Positions 35,414-44,286 of a DNA stretch of 64,000 nucleotides are shown in pieces. Position numbers and translations under genes: made by a program. A model generated the notes under the pieces. It searched no databases, had not been told where the DNA came from, and saw only the letters and a list, made by a program, of their open reading frames with translations. The stretch comes from Microbacterium galbinum (lineage in GTDB: Bacteria; Actinomycetota; Actinomycetes; Actinomycetales; Microbacteriaceae), in the NCBI RefSeq assembly GCF_023091225.1, contig NZ_JAHWXM010000001.1:310001-374000 (forward strand), read 5' to 3'. How positions within the stretch are numbered: the first letter of the stretch is position 1; each line of letters starts with the position of its first letter.

Positions 35414-35893
35414 TCAGATCCTGCCGCGGTTCCGGCGACGGGCCTCACGCGGCGCCCGGCCCCCGAGGAACGATCGCGCGGGGTCGACCGAGAACCCTTG
35501 CCGGAGCGCCTCCCGGCCGATGAGCATGCGGAAGCCCATCTCGTCGCGGTTGCTCAGCGTGACCTCCGCCAGCACCTCGCGGTCGACGAGGCGGATGAGG
35601 AGCTCCACCACGAGGCGCTCCTGCGCGTGGCCGGAGGAGCTGCGCACCGCGCGGCGGTCGTGCACGGGGGACTCGACGACGACGGCATCCGCCTGACTGT
35701 CCTGCCAGGGCTTCACCTTGAATCTGACCCACGGCGCGCCGTCCTGATCGAACTCGTGGATGTCGAACGCGTGGAGCGATGAAGTACGTGCGCCGGTGTC
35801 GATCTTGGCCTTGATCCAGTCCACGCCGAGATCGGGCAGGCTCACCCATTCTCGCCACCCCGTAAGAGTGTTTGAATGGGATGTCTTCGTCAC
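35414..35893 (-). CDS. RimB-like ATP-dependent zinc protease family (retropepsin-like)
   Basis: 159 residues, DUF785/COG4067. The active-site-like motif KIDTGARTSSLHAFDI at about 30-45 is the retropepsin-like D-T-G, and MGFRMLIGREAL near 125 is the second conserved part. Such genes accompany RimK ATP-grasp ligases, and RimB-type proteins are thought to trim glutamate tails. It is divergent from a RimK gene just 25 bases away. CAGGAT (35905-35900) is 6 bases before the GTG, supporting this start. The C-terminus is Arg-rich. Confidence 0.85.
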   Translation of the reverse strand: MTKTSHSNTLTGWREWVSLPDLGVDWIKAKIDTGARTSSLHAFDIHEFDQDGAPWVRFKVKPWQDSQADAVVVESPVHDRRAVRSSSGHAQERLVVELLIRLVDREVLAEVTLSNRDEMGFRMLIGREALRQGFSVDPARSFLGGRAPREARRRNRGRI

Positions 35894-35918
35894 CCGACCA
35901 TCCTGGCAGGAAATCTTC

Positions 35919-37106
35919 GTGAAGCTCGCAGTGCTCTCCCGTGCGCCCCAGGCGTACTCCACCCAGCGCCTCCGTGCCGCCGCGCTCCAGCGCGGGCACA
36001 ACGTCAAGGTGCTGAACACGTTGCGCTTCGCGATCGACCTCACCGCGGACGAACCCGACCTGCACTATCGGGGGCGTCAGCTCAGCGATTACGACGCGAT
36101 CCTGCCGCGCATCGGCAACTCGATCACGTACTTCGGCACCGCCGTCGTGCGGCAGTTCGAGCAGATGGACGTCTACACCCCGAACACCGCCAACGGAATC
36201 TCGAGCGCCCGTGACAAGCTGCGCGCGAACCAGATCCTGTCGCGGCACAACATCGCTATGCCGCCCACCGCCTTCGTGCGCAACCGCGCCGACGTGCGCC
36301 CGGCCATCGAGCGCGTCGGCGGGGCTCCCGTCGTCATCAAGCTCCTGGAGGGCACGCAGGGGATCGGCGTGATCCTCGCCCCGCAGGTCAAGGTGGCGGA
36401 GGCGATCATCGAGACGCTGCACTCCACGAAGCAGAACGTGCTGATCCAGAAGTTCATCGCCGAGAGCCGGGGCCGCGACATCCGCGCGCTCGTCGTCGGC
36501 GATCGCGTCGTCGCGGCGATGCGCCGTTCGGCGGCCGGCGACGAGTTCCGATCGAACGTGCACCGTGGCGGATCGGTCGAGGCGGTCGAGCTCGATCCGG
36601 TGTACGAGCGCGCCGCCGTCCGGTCCGCTCAGATCATGGGCCTGCGCGTCGCCGGCGTCGACATGCTCGAGGGTGATGACGGCCCTCTCGTGATGGAGGT
36701 GAACTCCTCGCCGGGTCTCCAGGGCATCGAGACGGCGACCAAGCTCGACGTCGCGGGAGCGATCATCGACTACATCGCCGGACAGGTCGCGTTCCCCGAG
36801 ATCGATGTGCGTCAGCGCCTCACGGTCTCCACCGGGTACGGCGTCGCCGAGCTCATGGTGCACGGCGCCGTCGACCTCGTGGGCAAGACGCTCGGCGAGG
36901 CGGGCCTGTGGGAGCGCGACATCACCGTGCTGACGCTGCACCGCGGGGTGACGGTGATCCCCAACCCGCGCAAGCACGTCGTGCTCGAGGCCGATGACCG
37001 GCTGTTCTGCTTCGGGAAGCTCGACGAGATGCGCTCGATGGTGCCCGAGCGTCGCCGCCGGCGCGCCAAGGTGCGGCGTCTGCCTCGCCAGCCCCTCTCG
37101 GAATGA
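35919..37106 (+). CDS. RimK-type ATP-grasp ligase fused to a TrkA-C domain
   Basis: 395 residues. Residues 1-290 form a RimK ATP-grasp ligase: pre-grasp YSTQRLRAAALQRGH, ATP lysine in VVIKLLEGTQGIGV, and metal/ATP residues in MEVNSSPGLQGIE. RimK adds glutamates to a carboxyl acceptor such as ribosomal protein S6. Residues 300-375 are a TrkA-C (RCK_C) domain (AELMVHGAVDLVGKTLGEA, then VIPNPRKHVVLEADDRLFCF), normally a ligand-sensing part of potassium channels. This fusion suggests allosteric control. GTG 35919 follows GGCAGGAAA. Confidence 0.88.
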   Translation: MKLAVLSRAPQAYSTQRLRAAALQRGHNVKVLNTLRFAIDLTADEPDLHYRGRQLSDYDAILPRIGNSITYFGTAVVRQFEQMDVYTPNTANGISSARDKLRANQILSRHNIAMPPTAFVRNRADVRPAIERVGGAPVVIKLLEGTQGIGVILAPQVKVAEAIIETLHSTKQNVLIQKFIAESRGRDIRALVVGDRVVAAMRRSAAGDEFRSNVHRGGSVEAVELDPVYERAAVRSAQIMGLRVAGVDMLEGDDGPLVMEVNSSPGLQGIETATKLDVAGAIIDYIAGQVAFPEIDVRQRLTVSTGYGVAELMVHGAVDLVGKTLGEAGLWERDITVLTLHRGVTVIPNPRKHVVLEADDRLFCFGKLDEMRSMVPERRRRRAKVRRLPRQPLSE

Positions 37107-37108
37107 GA

Positions 37109-37147
37109 GAAGCGCGGCCGTCCCCCGGAGGGGAACGGCCGCGCTTC
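37109..37147. terminator. Bidirectional terminator after the RimK-type gene
   Basis: GAAGCGCGGCCGT (37109-37121) pairs with ACGGCCGCGCTTC (37135-37147), followed by a T-rich stretch. It separates the RimK-type gene from the convergent DUF4191 gene. Confidence 0.85.
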
Positions 37148-37169
37148 GTCTTTCTTCGGCTGTCGGCGC

Positions 37170-37877
37170 TCAGCGCGGACGCTGGGCGCGCACCTTGGTC
37201 GGGTCGATCCCCTTCGGGATCGGCAGCGACGACAGCGACTGCGACACCGACTCGATGCGGCGGATGACGGCGGCCATCGTGGCCTTGTCGATCGCCTTCG
37301 GGATCTTCTTGATCGTCTTGGCAAGGTCGGAGATCGCGACCTCGTCATCGCCGTGTCCGACGTAGAGCACCGTGACGGGCACGCCGTTGGCGACGCGCTG
37401 GGCCTTGCTGCGCTCCTCGTTGATCAGACGGGTGAGGCGTCCGCGCGCGCCCTCGCCGACGACGACGATGCCGCCGCGGCCGACCGCGCGGTAGACGGCC
37501 TCCTGGGTCTTGGGGTTGATGCCGACCGGGGTGTCGGATGCCTGCCAGCGGCGTCCGAGGCTGGTGCTGATGACGTGGCCGGTGGCGCCGGGCATGCCGT
37601 CGATCTTCGTGTACATCGCCGAGGTCGACAGGCGCGTCATGAGGAACATCGCGGCGAGGACGCCGAGCATGAGTCCGGTGATGCCCCAGAGCAGAAGAGT
37701 CCACCACTGCAGCGGGGGGATCAGGTACCCGACGACGAGTCCGATGAGGATGCCGCCGATGAGGATCGCGAGCTGCGCCCAGGGCAGCCAGGGGTACGCC
37801 TCCTTGGTGAACCTGAAGAGGGACTTGATCTGGGAGAAGAACCCAGGACGCTTCTCGGGTTCGGGAGTCTTTGCCAT
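37170..37877 (-). CDS. DUF4191 membrane protein
   Basis: 235 residues. N-terminal basic segment (SQIKSLFRFTKEAYPWLPW), two membrane helices (about 33-53 and 60-80), then a cytoplasmic domain of 150 residues with GRRWQASDTPVGINPKTQEA. This is the actinobacterial DUF4191 family, usually found close to glnA and the lipoate genes; no function is known. TAGGCT (37890-37885) sits 7 bases before the ATG. Confidence 0.85.
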   Translation of the reverse strand: MAKTPEPEKRPGFFSQIKSLFRFTKEAYPWLPWAQLAILIGGILIGLVVGYLIPPLQWWTLLLWGITGLMLGVLAAMFLMTRLSTSAMYTKIDGMPGATGHVISTSLGRRWQASDTPVGINPKTQEAVYRAVGRGGIVVVGEGARGRLTRLINEERSKAQRVANGVPVTVLYVGHGDDEVAISDLAKTIKKIPKAIDKATMAAVIRRIESVSQSLSSLPIPKGIDPTKVRAQRPR

Positions 37878-38046
37878 AGGGACAAGCCTACCGAGTCCCC
37901 GGTGCCGCTGATGCCGTCGTTCGCGCCGAGCGGAGCGCGATCGTCAGGGCGTCGACCGCTCCTGCACAGAGCGCGGATCGTGCGGATCCATCCCCATCAG
38001 CCCGTTTCCCGCTCTCGAGCCCTGGGCAGTGCGCTGTCATGGGGAC

Positions 38047-39519
38047 ATGACAGATGACGCAGCCGGCACCCCGAGGCCACCGCTCGTGCCGGATGCGCAC
38101 CGGGTCGTCCGCTCGCTCGACGCGGCGGAGACTCCGTTCGGCGGACTGCTCGTCACCCGCGGGGAGGGCGTGGCGGTGCAGGTGGATGCCGGGGCGCTGG
38201 CGGGATGGGCCGGCTGGGGTTTCGCCGGCGCCGAGCACATCGCCGCACCGCTCGACGTCGTGCGGCGTCGCGACGGGCACGACGTGCTGCTGCCGTGGTG
38301 CACGGAGAGGGTGACGAGCCTTCTCGCGCGTCGACACGTCGTCGACGAGCATCTGTCGCTGGGGGAGTGCAGCACGCTCGTGGCGAGCGTGCTGCGGGGG
38401 ATCGACGAACTCGGGGAGCCGGGGGCACGCGAGAGCGGCACCTGGTGGGTCACCGGGGAGGGACGCCCCGTGTTCGTCGTCGGGGAGGGGGAGGCCGCGT
38501 GCGCGGGCGCGGCGCGTGTGGTCGAGCTCGTCGCGGAGGGGTGCCGCGACAGGGGAATGGGGCGCGTCCTCGCCCAGGTGCAGATGGGGCTGCATCTGGG
38601 TGAGGCGCAGCCACGCGTACCGCAACGTCGGATCGAGGAGTGGGAGGAGGCTCTCCTGCAGATCGCGTCACCGCGCCCGTTGCGGTGCGACGTGCTCACG
38701 CCCGAGCGCGCGCGAGACGTCGCCCGAGCGGCGAACGCCCGTCCGAGCGAGCGGCAGGCACTGGGGCGCCGAGCAATCGCGGGGACCGGATCGGTGGAGT
38801 CGCGTCGGGCGAGAAGGGCGGAGCGGCCCAGGCTCGTCGGTGAGGCGCTCGGAGCGCTCCGGGGGAGCGTCGCGGAGACGGTGCGGCGCGTCGCTCGTGC
38901 CTTACCGGATCGGGACCCGCGGTCCTTGGCCGGACGCCCGGCCTCTCCGTCAGCGAGTGGCACACGGAATCGAACCGACGAGCGGGTCGGGCCCCGCTCA
39001 CGTCGTCGGAGCCTTCTCATCGCCGCTGCGGCGGCGGTCGCGGTGCTGGTGGGCGGCCTGCTGTGGCCCGGCGGCGAGTCGGGGGAGGGTGCCGAAGGGC
39101 ACGGCGCTCCGTCTCGGACGGCGCCCGAGAGTGCGACGGCCGCGGAGCCGGCGACCGCAGACGAGACGGCGGGGGCTCCGAGCCCGACGCCGGCGGCCGA
39201 GGATCTCGGAACGACTACCCCCGCGTCCGACGAGACGGCGGTTACGGCGGCTGCATCGCTGCTCGTCGGAGCAGCCGCCTGCGTCGAAGCCGAGGCCCCA
39301 TCGTGTCCGGACGTGATCGCCGAGGGATCGACGGTCGATGTCGTGGAGCTGGGCGAGATCGCCGGCACCGAACCCGCCATCACTCCGGTCGACGAGTACG
39401 GCGACGTCGCGGTGATCCGTGCGGAGTCTCCGGCGGCACCGCGCATTCTCGTCCTCGTGCGGATGAACGAGAAATGGCTGGTCCGCGACGTGTACGACGT
39501 CGCGGACCAGCCATCATGA
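38047..39519 (+). CDS. Single-pass membrane protein with pseudokinase-like cytoplasmic part
   Basis: 490 residues, not firmly recognised. Residues 1-190 contain GECSTLVASVLRGIDELGEP and ESGTWWVTGEGRPVFVVGEG, a layout that recalls the lobe of degenerate Ser/Thr kinases; no catalytic Asp or DFG is visible. A basic disordered region follows, then one membrane helix at 322-339 and an extracytoplasmic part of 150 residues: a Thr/Ala/Pro/Glu-rich linker and a small domain with two cysteines (CVEAEAPSC). This could sense envelope state, but that is inference. Confidence 0.6.
   Translation: MTDDAAGTPRPPLVPDAHRVVRSLDAAETPFGGLLVTRGEGVAVQVDAGALAGWAGWGFAGAEHIAAPLDVVRRRDGHDVLLPWCTERVTSLLARRHVVDEHLSLGECSTLVASVLRGIDELGEPGARESGTWWVTGEGRPVFVVGEGEAACAGAARVVELVAEGCRDRGMGRVLAQVQMGLHLGEAQPRVPQRRIEEWEEALLQIASPRPLRCDVLTPERARDVARAANARPSERQALGRRAIAGTGSVESRRARRAERPRLVGEALGALRGSVAETVRRVARALPDRDPRSLAGRPASPSASGTRNRTDERVGPRSRRRSLLIAAAAAVAVLVGGLLWPGGESGEGAEGHGAPSRTAPESATAAEPATADETAGAPSPTPAAEDLGTTTPASDETAVTAAASLLVGAAACVEAEAPSCPDVIAEGSTVDVVELGEIAGTEPAITPVDEYGDVAVIRAESPAAPRILVLVRMNEKWLVRDVYDVADQPS
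39478..39510. terminator. Hairpin in the last codons before the sucB stop
   Basis: CTGGTCCGCGACG (39478-39490) pairs with CGTCGCGGACCAG (39498-39510), a perfect 13-bp stem with a 7-base loop, lying between convergent genes. It is inside the coding end of the plus-strand gene, so it may terminate the minus-strand sucB transcript. Confidence 0.55.
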
Positions 39520-39530
39520 GGCGTCGGTCG

Positions 39531-41255
39531 TCAGGCTCCGAGCTGAGCGGCGAACTGCGCCGACTCGAGGCGGGCCTTCACCGCACCGAGGAAGCGGGCT
39601 GCGTCCGCGCCATCGATGATGCGGTGGTCGTACGAGAGCGCGAGGTACACGTACGAGCGGATCGCGATAGCGTCCGAACCGCCGACCTTGACCAGGCCGG
39701 GGCGCTTGACGACCGTTCCCGTTCCGAGGATCGCCGACTGCGGCAGGAAGACGACGGGGGTGTCGAAGAGCGCGCCGCGCGAACCGGTGTTCGTCAGCGT
39801 GAACGTGCCGCCGGCGAGTTCGTCGGGCTTCAGCTTGTTGTCGCGCGTGCGGGCGGCGAGATCGGCGATCTCGTGCGCGATCTCCGCGATGTTCTTCGAC
39901 GCGGCGTCGCGCAGAACCGGGGTCAGCAGGCCACGCTCGGTGTCGACGGCGATCGAGAGGTTCTCGGTCGCCGGGTACACGATCTGGTCGCCGTCGACCG
40001 TGGAGTTCACGATCGGGAAGGCGCGCAGCGCCTCAGCGGCGGCCAGAGCGAAGAACGGCAGGAACGAGAGCTTGTCACCGGTCTTCTGCAGGAACGACGC
40101 CTTCACGCTGTCGCGGTAATCCGCGAGAGCCGTGACGTCGACCTCCACGACGGTGGTCAGCTGCGCCGTCTGCTGCATCGAGGCGACAGCGCGCTCCGCC
40201 AGCACCTTGCGCAGGCGCGACATGGGCTGGGTCGTGCCGCGCAGCGGCGACACCTCCAGAGGAGCGGGTGCGGCGGGAGCCGCGGCGGCCGGAGTGGAGC
40301 CGACCGACTCGGCGGCCTTCAGCACGTCTTCCTTGCGGATACGTCCGCCGACGCCGGTGCCGGTCACGGAGGCGAGGTCGACACCCTGCTGCGAAGCCAG
40401 GCGGCGCACCAGCGGGGTGACGTACAGGTTGTCGTTCTCGGCGGCCGGAGCCGGGGCCGCAGCCGGTGCCGGAGCGGCAGCAGGTGCCGGAGCGGCAGCA
40501 GGTGACGGAGCGGCAGCAGGTGCGGGGGCAGCGGCCGGTGCCGGTGCAGCCGCGGGCGCCGGGGCGGCGGCCTCGGGTGCGGGAGCGGCGGCCTCGGGTG
40601 CGGCCGGCGCAGCGGTGGGAGCGGCGCCCGATCCGATGCGGGCGAGCACGGCACCGACAGAGATCGTCTCGTCCTCTGCGGCGAGGATCTCCTGCAGAAC
40701 ACCGGCGACGGGCGACGGGATCTCGGTGTCGACCTTGTCGGTCGAGATCTCGAGAAGGGCCTCATCGACGGCGACCTCGTCGCCGACCTGCTTCAGCCAG
40801 CGGGTGACGGTGCCCTCGGTCACGCTCTCGCCGAGTTCGGGCAGGACGATGTCCTTGGCGTCGCCGGCCGGAGCAGCGGCGGCGGGAGCGGCCTCTGCGG
40901 CCGGAGCGGCCTCCGCGGCAGGAGCGGGCTCTGCGGCGGGAGCGGCGGCCTCGGCCGGAGCGGCCTCGGCAGCGGGAGCTGCGGCTTCGGGGGCGTCGTC
41001 CGCCGGTGCGGACGTGCTGCCGTCGCCGATGCGGGCGAGCAGGGCGCCGACCTCGACGGTCTCGTCCTCGGCGACCAGGATCTCCTCGATCACGCCGGTG
41101 ACCGGCGAGGGGATCTCGGTGTCGACCTTGTCGGTCGAGATCTCGAGCAGGCCCTCGTCCGCCTGCACAGTGTCACCCACCTGCTTGAGCCAGCGGGTGA
41201 CCGTACCCTCTGTAACGCTCTCTCCGAGCGGGGGGAGGATAACGGATGTGCTCAT
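39531..41255 (-). CDS. sucB: Dihydrolipoamide acyltransferase (E2) with two lipoyl domains
   Basis: 574 residues. Two lipoyl domains, each with the lipoylated lysine in [17 protein letters not shown], joined by Ala/Pro-rich linkers, then a peripheral-subunit-binding domain ([20 protein letters not shown]) and the catalytic domain ending with [15 protein letters not shown], which has the active-site His-Asp. In actinobacteria this E2 is annotated for 2-oxoglutarate dehydrogenase, although the same E2 often serves pyruvate dehydrogenase because OdhA carries its own E2 domain. lpd lies just upstream in the same operon. Confidence 0.92.
   Translation of the reverse strand: MSTSVILPPLGESVTEGTVTRWLKQVGDTVQADEGLLEISTDKVDTEIPSPVTGVIEEILVAEDETVEVGALLARIGDGSTSAPADDAPEAAAPAAEAAPAEAAAPAAEPAPAAEAAPAAEAAPAAAAPAGDAKDIVLPELGESVTEGTVTRWLKQVGDEVAVDEALLEISTDKVDTEIPSPVAGVLQEILAAEDETISVGAVLARIGSGAAPTAAPAAPEAAAPAPEAAAPAPAAAPAPAAAPAPAAAPSPAAAPAPAAAPAPAAAPAPAAENDNLYVTPLVRRLASQQGVDLASVTGTGVGGRIRKEDVLKAAESVGSTPAAAAPAAPAPLEVSPLRGTTQPMSRLRKVLAERAVASMQQTAQLTTVVEVDVTALADYRDSVKASFLQKTGDKLSFLPFFALAAAEALRAFPIVNSTVDGDQIVYPATENLSIAVDTERGLLTPVLRDAASKNIAEIAHEIADLAARTRDNKLKPDELAGGTFTLTNTGSRGALFDTPVVFLPQSAILGTGTVVKRPGLVKVGGSDAIAIRSYVYLALSYDHRIIDGADAARFLGAVKARLESAQFAAQLGA
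40459..40530 (+). repeat. 18-bp tandem repeats encoding the sucB linker
   Basis: Four 18-base units (from 40459, 40477, 40495 and 40513) with few differences, coding for six-residue Ala/Pro steps of the flexible linker on the minus strand. Confidence 0.75.
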
Positions 41256-41324
41256 GACGGAGTCTCCTTCAGAAAGTTGTTCAAACGCTTGTCTAGCTTA
41301 GTGACCCTGGGCACCGGTTGGTGT

Positions 41325-42698
41325 TCAGAGGGCGTGCAGGGGTTTGCCCGCGAGGGCGAGGAAGGCTTCTCCGAGCGCTTCGCTCTGCGTCGGATGCGCG
41401 TGGATGAGGGGAGCGATGTCCTCGGGGTGGGCCTCCCACGCGACGGCCAGCTGGCCCTCGGTGATCAGCTCGCCGACGCGATCTCCCAGCAGGTGCACGC
41501 CGAGGACGGGCCCGTCCTTTCGGCGCACGACCTTGACCAGGCCGCCGGTGCCGATGATCTCGCTCTTGCCGTTGCCGGCGAGGTTGTACTCGTACGAGAC
41601 GATCCCATCCGCACCGTGCTCGGCGATCGCGGCCTCCTCCGTCACGCCCACCGAGGCGACCTCGGGGCTGGAGTAGGTGACCTTGGGGATCTGGCTGTCG
41701 GGAACGTTCACGGGTGACAGGCCTGCGATCCGCTCCGCGACCGCGATTCCCTGCTGGAATCCGCGGTGCGCGAGCTGCAGGCCCGGCACGATGTCGCCGA
41801 CGGCCCACACCCCCGGAACGCCGGTGCGCAGGTCGTTGTCGACGGTGACGAATCCGCGATCGAGCACCACACCGGCTTCTTCGAAGCCGAGATCGGCGGT
41901 CACCGGGCCTCGGCCGACCGCGACGAGCAGGTAGTCCGCGGTGAACTCCTTGCCGTCCTCGAGGGTCACGGTCACGGAGGCGTCGTCCTGGGTCGCGGTC
42001 TGGAAGCGGATGCCGAGCGAGTACTGGATCCCGCGGCGCCGGAAGGCGCGCTCGAGGCCCTTGCTCATCGCGATGTCCTCGTTCGGGACGAGATGGGGCA
42101 GAGCTTCGATGATGGTCACGTCGGCGCCGAACGAGCGCCACACGCTCGCGAACTCGACGCCGATGACGCCACCGCCGAGAATGAGAACGCTCTTCGGAAC
42201 CTCATCGAGGGCGAGTGCGTGCTCGCTCGTGAGGATGCGCCCGCCGATCTCGAGCCCGGGGAGCGTGCGGCTGTACGAGCCCGTCGCGAGAACGACGTCA
42301 GCGCCGACGTAGACATCGTCCCCGACGCTCACGCTGCGATCGGCGTTCAGCCGCCCCGTGCCCGCCACGGTCGTGATGCCCCGGGCCTTGACGAGGCCTT
42401 CGAGGCCCTTGAACTTCTTCGCGACGATGCCTTCACGGTAGGCGCGGACGCCCGCGGTGTCGATTCCGTCGAACGACGCCGTCACACCGACTGCGGCCGC
42501 GTCACGCACGTGCTCCGCAACCTCGGCGGCGTGCAGCAGCGCCTTGGTCGGGATGCATCCGCGGTGCAGGCAGGTGCCGCCGACCTTGTCCTTCTCGATC
42601 AGGGCGACGGACTTGCCGAGCTCGCTCGCGCGCAGCGCGGCCGCATAGCCGCCGCTGCCGCCGCCCAGGACCACGATGTCGAAGGTGTGCGTCGTCAT
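41325..42698 (-). CDS. lpdA: Dihydrolipoyl dehydrogenase
   Basis: 457 residues. FAD loop LGGGSGGYAAALRA, redox-active disulfide in GGTCLHRGCIPTKALL, NAD loop ILGGGVIGVEFASV, and the C-terminal HAHPTQSEALGEAF with the catalytic histidine. This E3 reoxidises dihydrolipoamide for the 2-oxoacid dehydrogenase complexes. ATG 42698 begins the fold; the longer upstream frame lies over pepA. It is 69 bases upstream of sucB and 1 base downstream of the pepA stop. Confidence 0.95.
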   Translation of the reverse strand: MTTHTFDIVVLGGGSGGYAAALRASELGKSVALIEKDKVGGTCLHRGCIPTKALLHAAEVAEHVRDAAAVGVTASFDGIDTAGVRAYREGIVAKKFKGLEGLVKARGITTVAGTGRLNADRSVSVGDDVYVGADVVLATGSYSRTLPGLEIGGRILTSEHALALDEVPKSVLILGGGVIGVEFASVWRSFGADVTIIEALPHLVPNEDIAMSKGLERAFRRRGIQYSLGIRFQTATQDDASVTVTLEDGKEFTADYLLVAVGRGPVTADLGFEEAGVVLDRGFVTVDNDLRTGVPGVWAVGDIVPGLQLAHRGFQQGIAVAERIAGLSPVNVPDSQIPKVTYSSPEVASVGVTEEAAIAEHGADGIVSYEYNLAGNGKSEIIGTGGLVKVVRRKDGPVLGVHLLGDRVGELITEGQLAVAWEAHPEDIAPLIHAHPTQSEALGEAFLALAGKPLHAL

Positions 42699-42699
42699 G

Positions 42700-44172
42700 T
42701 CAGGCCTCCTGTGCCGATGCGGCCGCGAAGGCGACGATCGACCGGACCATCGCCCCGGTCGGGCCCTTCTCGGTGAATCCGAACGGCGCGCTGCCGTTCT
42801 CGCCGGAACCGGCGATGTCGAGGTGCACCCAGGGGATGCGCGGAGCGTCCGCATCGTCGGAGACGCGTCCGACGAATCGACGGAGGAACAGCCCCGCGAA
42901 CGAGGCGCCCGCCGCGCGGTCGCTCATGTTCGCATTGATGAGATCGGCGATGGGCGAGTCGAGGGAATCCTCCATGTAGTCCGGCAGCGGCATCCGCCAG
43001 GCCGGCTCGTCGACGGACGCGGCCGCCGCGAGGAATCGGGTCACGGCGTCGTCGTCGCCCATGACGCCGGTGTGGCGGTGCCCGAGAGCCATGACGATCG
43101 CACCGGTGAGGGTGGCGACGTCGATGATCACGTCGGGGTTCTCCCGGCTCGCGGCGACGAGCCCGTCGGCCATGACCAGGCGTCCCTCGGCGTCCGTGTT
43201 GAGCACCTCGACCGTGGTGCCGTCGAGCATCCGCAGCACGTCACCGGGGCGCGTCGCCCGGCCGGAGGGCATGTTGTCGGCGATGCAGAGCCACGCGGTG
43301 ACCCGCACGGGGAGCTCCAGCGTCGCGATCGCGCGGAGCGCCGCGAGGCTGGTGGCGGCACCCGCCATGTCGAACTTCATCCCGACCATCGATGCCGCGG
43401 GCTTCAGCGAGAGGCCGCCCGTGTCGAAGGTGATGCCCTTGCCGACCAGGGCGATGTGCTGCGTCGCGCCGGCGGGGGAGTAGTCGAGGCGCACGAGGCG
43501 CGGCGGGCGGTCGGACCCCTGTCCGACGCCCAGGATGCCGCCGTAGCCCTGCTCCGTCAGAGCCGACTCGTCGAGGATCTCGACGGTGACGTCGAGGTCG
43601 GCGACGCTGTCGACCGCGCTCTGGGCGAGATCGGCCGGGCTCTGCCACTCGGCCGGGACGTTCACGAGATCCTTGACCAGCGCCACGGCATCGCCCGTGG
43701 CCTGGATCCGGGCGACCGACGCGTCGTCGAGCGCACCGTGCAGGACGACGGCGGAGGCCCGGACGGCGGGCTTCTTGGAGCGGTAGCCGTCGAAGCGGTG
43801 GCCGCCCAGAACGGCGCCTTCCGCCGCCGCCTCGGCGTACTCCTCCAGGCCGGGTGCCAGCGCCAGCGAGACCGTTTCGAACCCGGTCAGCGAACGCAGG
43901 GCGGCGCCCGCGGCGTTCCGCACGGCTTCGGCCGACGGGGTGGCTCCGATGCCGACCACGGCGAACGGCAGGCTCGTCACCTCGGGGGCGTGCACCCGTA
44001 CGAAGGCGGACGCCGAACCGGTGAAGCCCACCGCCGCGAGGGCCTCGGCGAGTCCGGGATACGACTCGAGCGACGTCGCCGCATCGGCGAGATCGGGCAC
44101 GACGAGCACTGCGGCATCGGCAGCGCTTCCGGGGAACTGATCGGGGGTGTGCGAGAGCACGGGAAGCGTCAT
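42700..44172 (-). CDS. pepA: Leucyl aminopeptidase (M17)
   Basis: 490 residues. M17 signature NTDAEGRLVMADG plus VGKGITFDTGGLSLK and MKFDMAGAA, which supply the two-zinc site and bicarbonate arginine. It removes N-terminal residues in the cytosol. ATG 44172 has GGATGGAGA upstream and is favoured over an in-frame ATG at 44181, which lacks one. First gene of a likely pepA-lpdA-sucB operon. Divergent from the PAC2 gene. Confidence 0.93.
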   Translation of the reverse strand: MTLPVLSHTPDQFPGSAADAAVLVVPDLADAATSLESYPGLAEALAAVGFTGSASAFVRVHAPEVTSLPFAVVGIGATPSAEAVRNAAGAALRSLTGFETVSLALAPGLEEYAEAAAEGAVLGGHRFDGYRSKKPAVRASAVVLHGALDDASVARIQATGDAVALVKDLVNVPAEWQSPADLAQSAVDSVADLDVTVEILDESALTEQGYGGILGVGQGSDRPPRLVRLDYSPAGATQHIALVGKGITFDTGGLSLKPAASMVGMKFDMAGAATSLAALRAIATLELPVRVTAWLCIADNMPSGRATRPGDVLRMLDGTTVEVLNTDAEGRLVMADGLVAASRENPDVIIDVATLTGAIVMALGHRHTGVMGDDDAVTRFLAAAASVDEPAWRMPLPDYMEDSLDSPIADLINANMSDRAAGASFAGLFLRRFVGRVSDDADAPRIPWVHLDIAGSGENGSAPFGFTEKGPTGAMVRSIVAFAAASAQEA

Positions 44173-44286
44173 GTTCTCCATCCTAGGCAAGCTGCAGGCG
44201 GCGCGGGCGCGGACGGGCGGGGGTGTGTTCGCTCTCAGCAAGACCCCGCCAGCCCCTGCGCGCCGCCGTGCTCGTAGCATGGAGGA

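Noticed and set aside
40459..40530. Tandem repeats in sucB as a mobile or regulatory repeat
   Set aside because: They keep the reading frame and encode the flexible Ala/Pro linker usual in E2 proteins.
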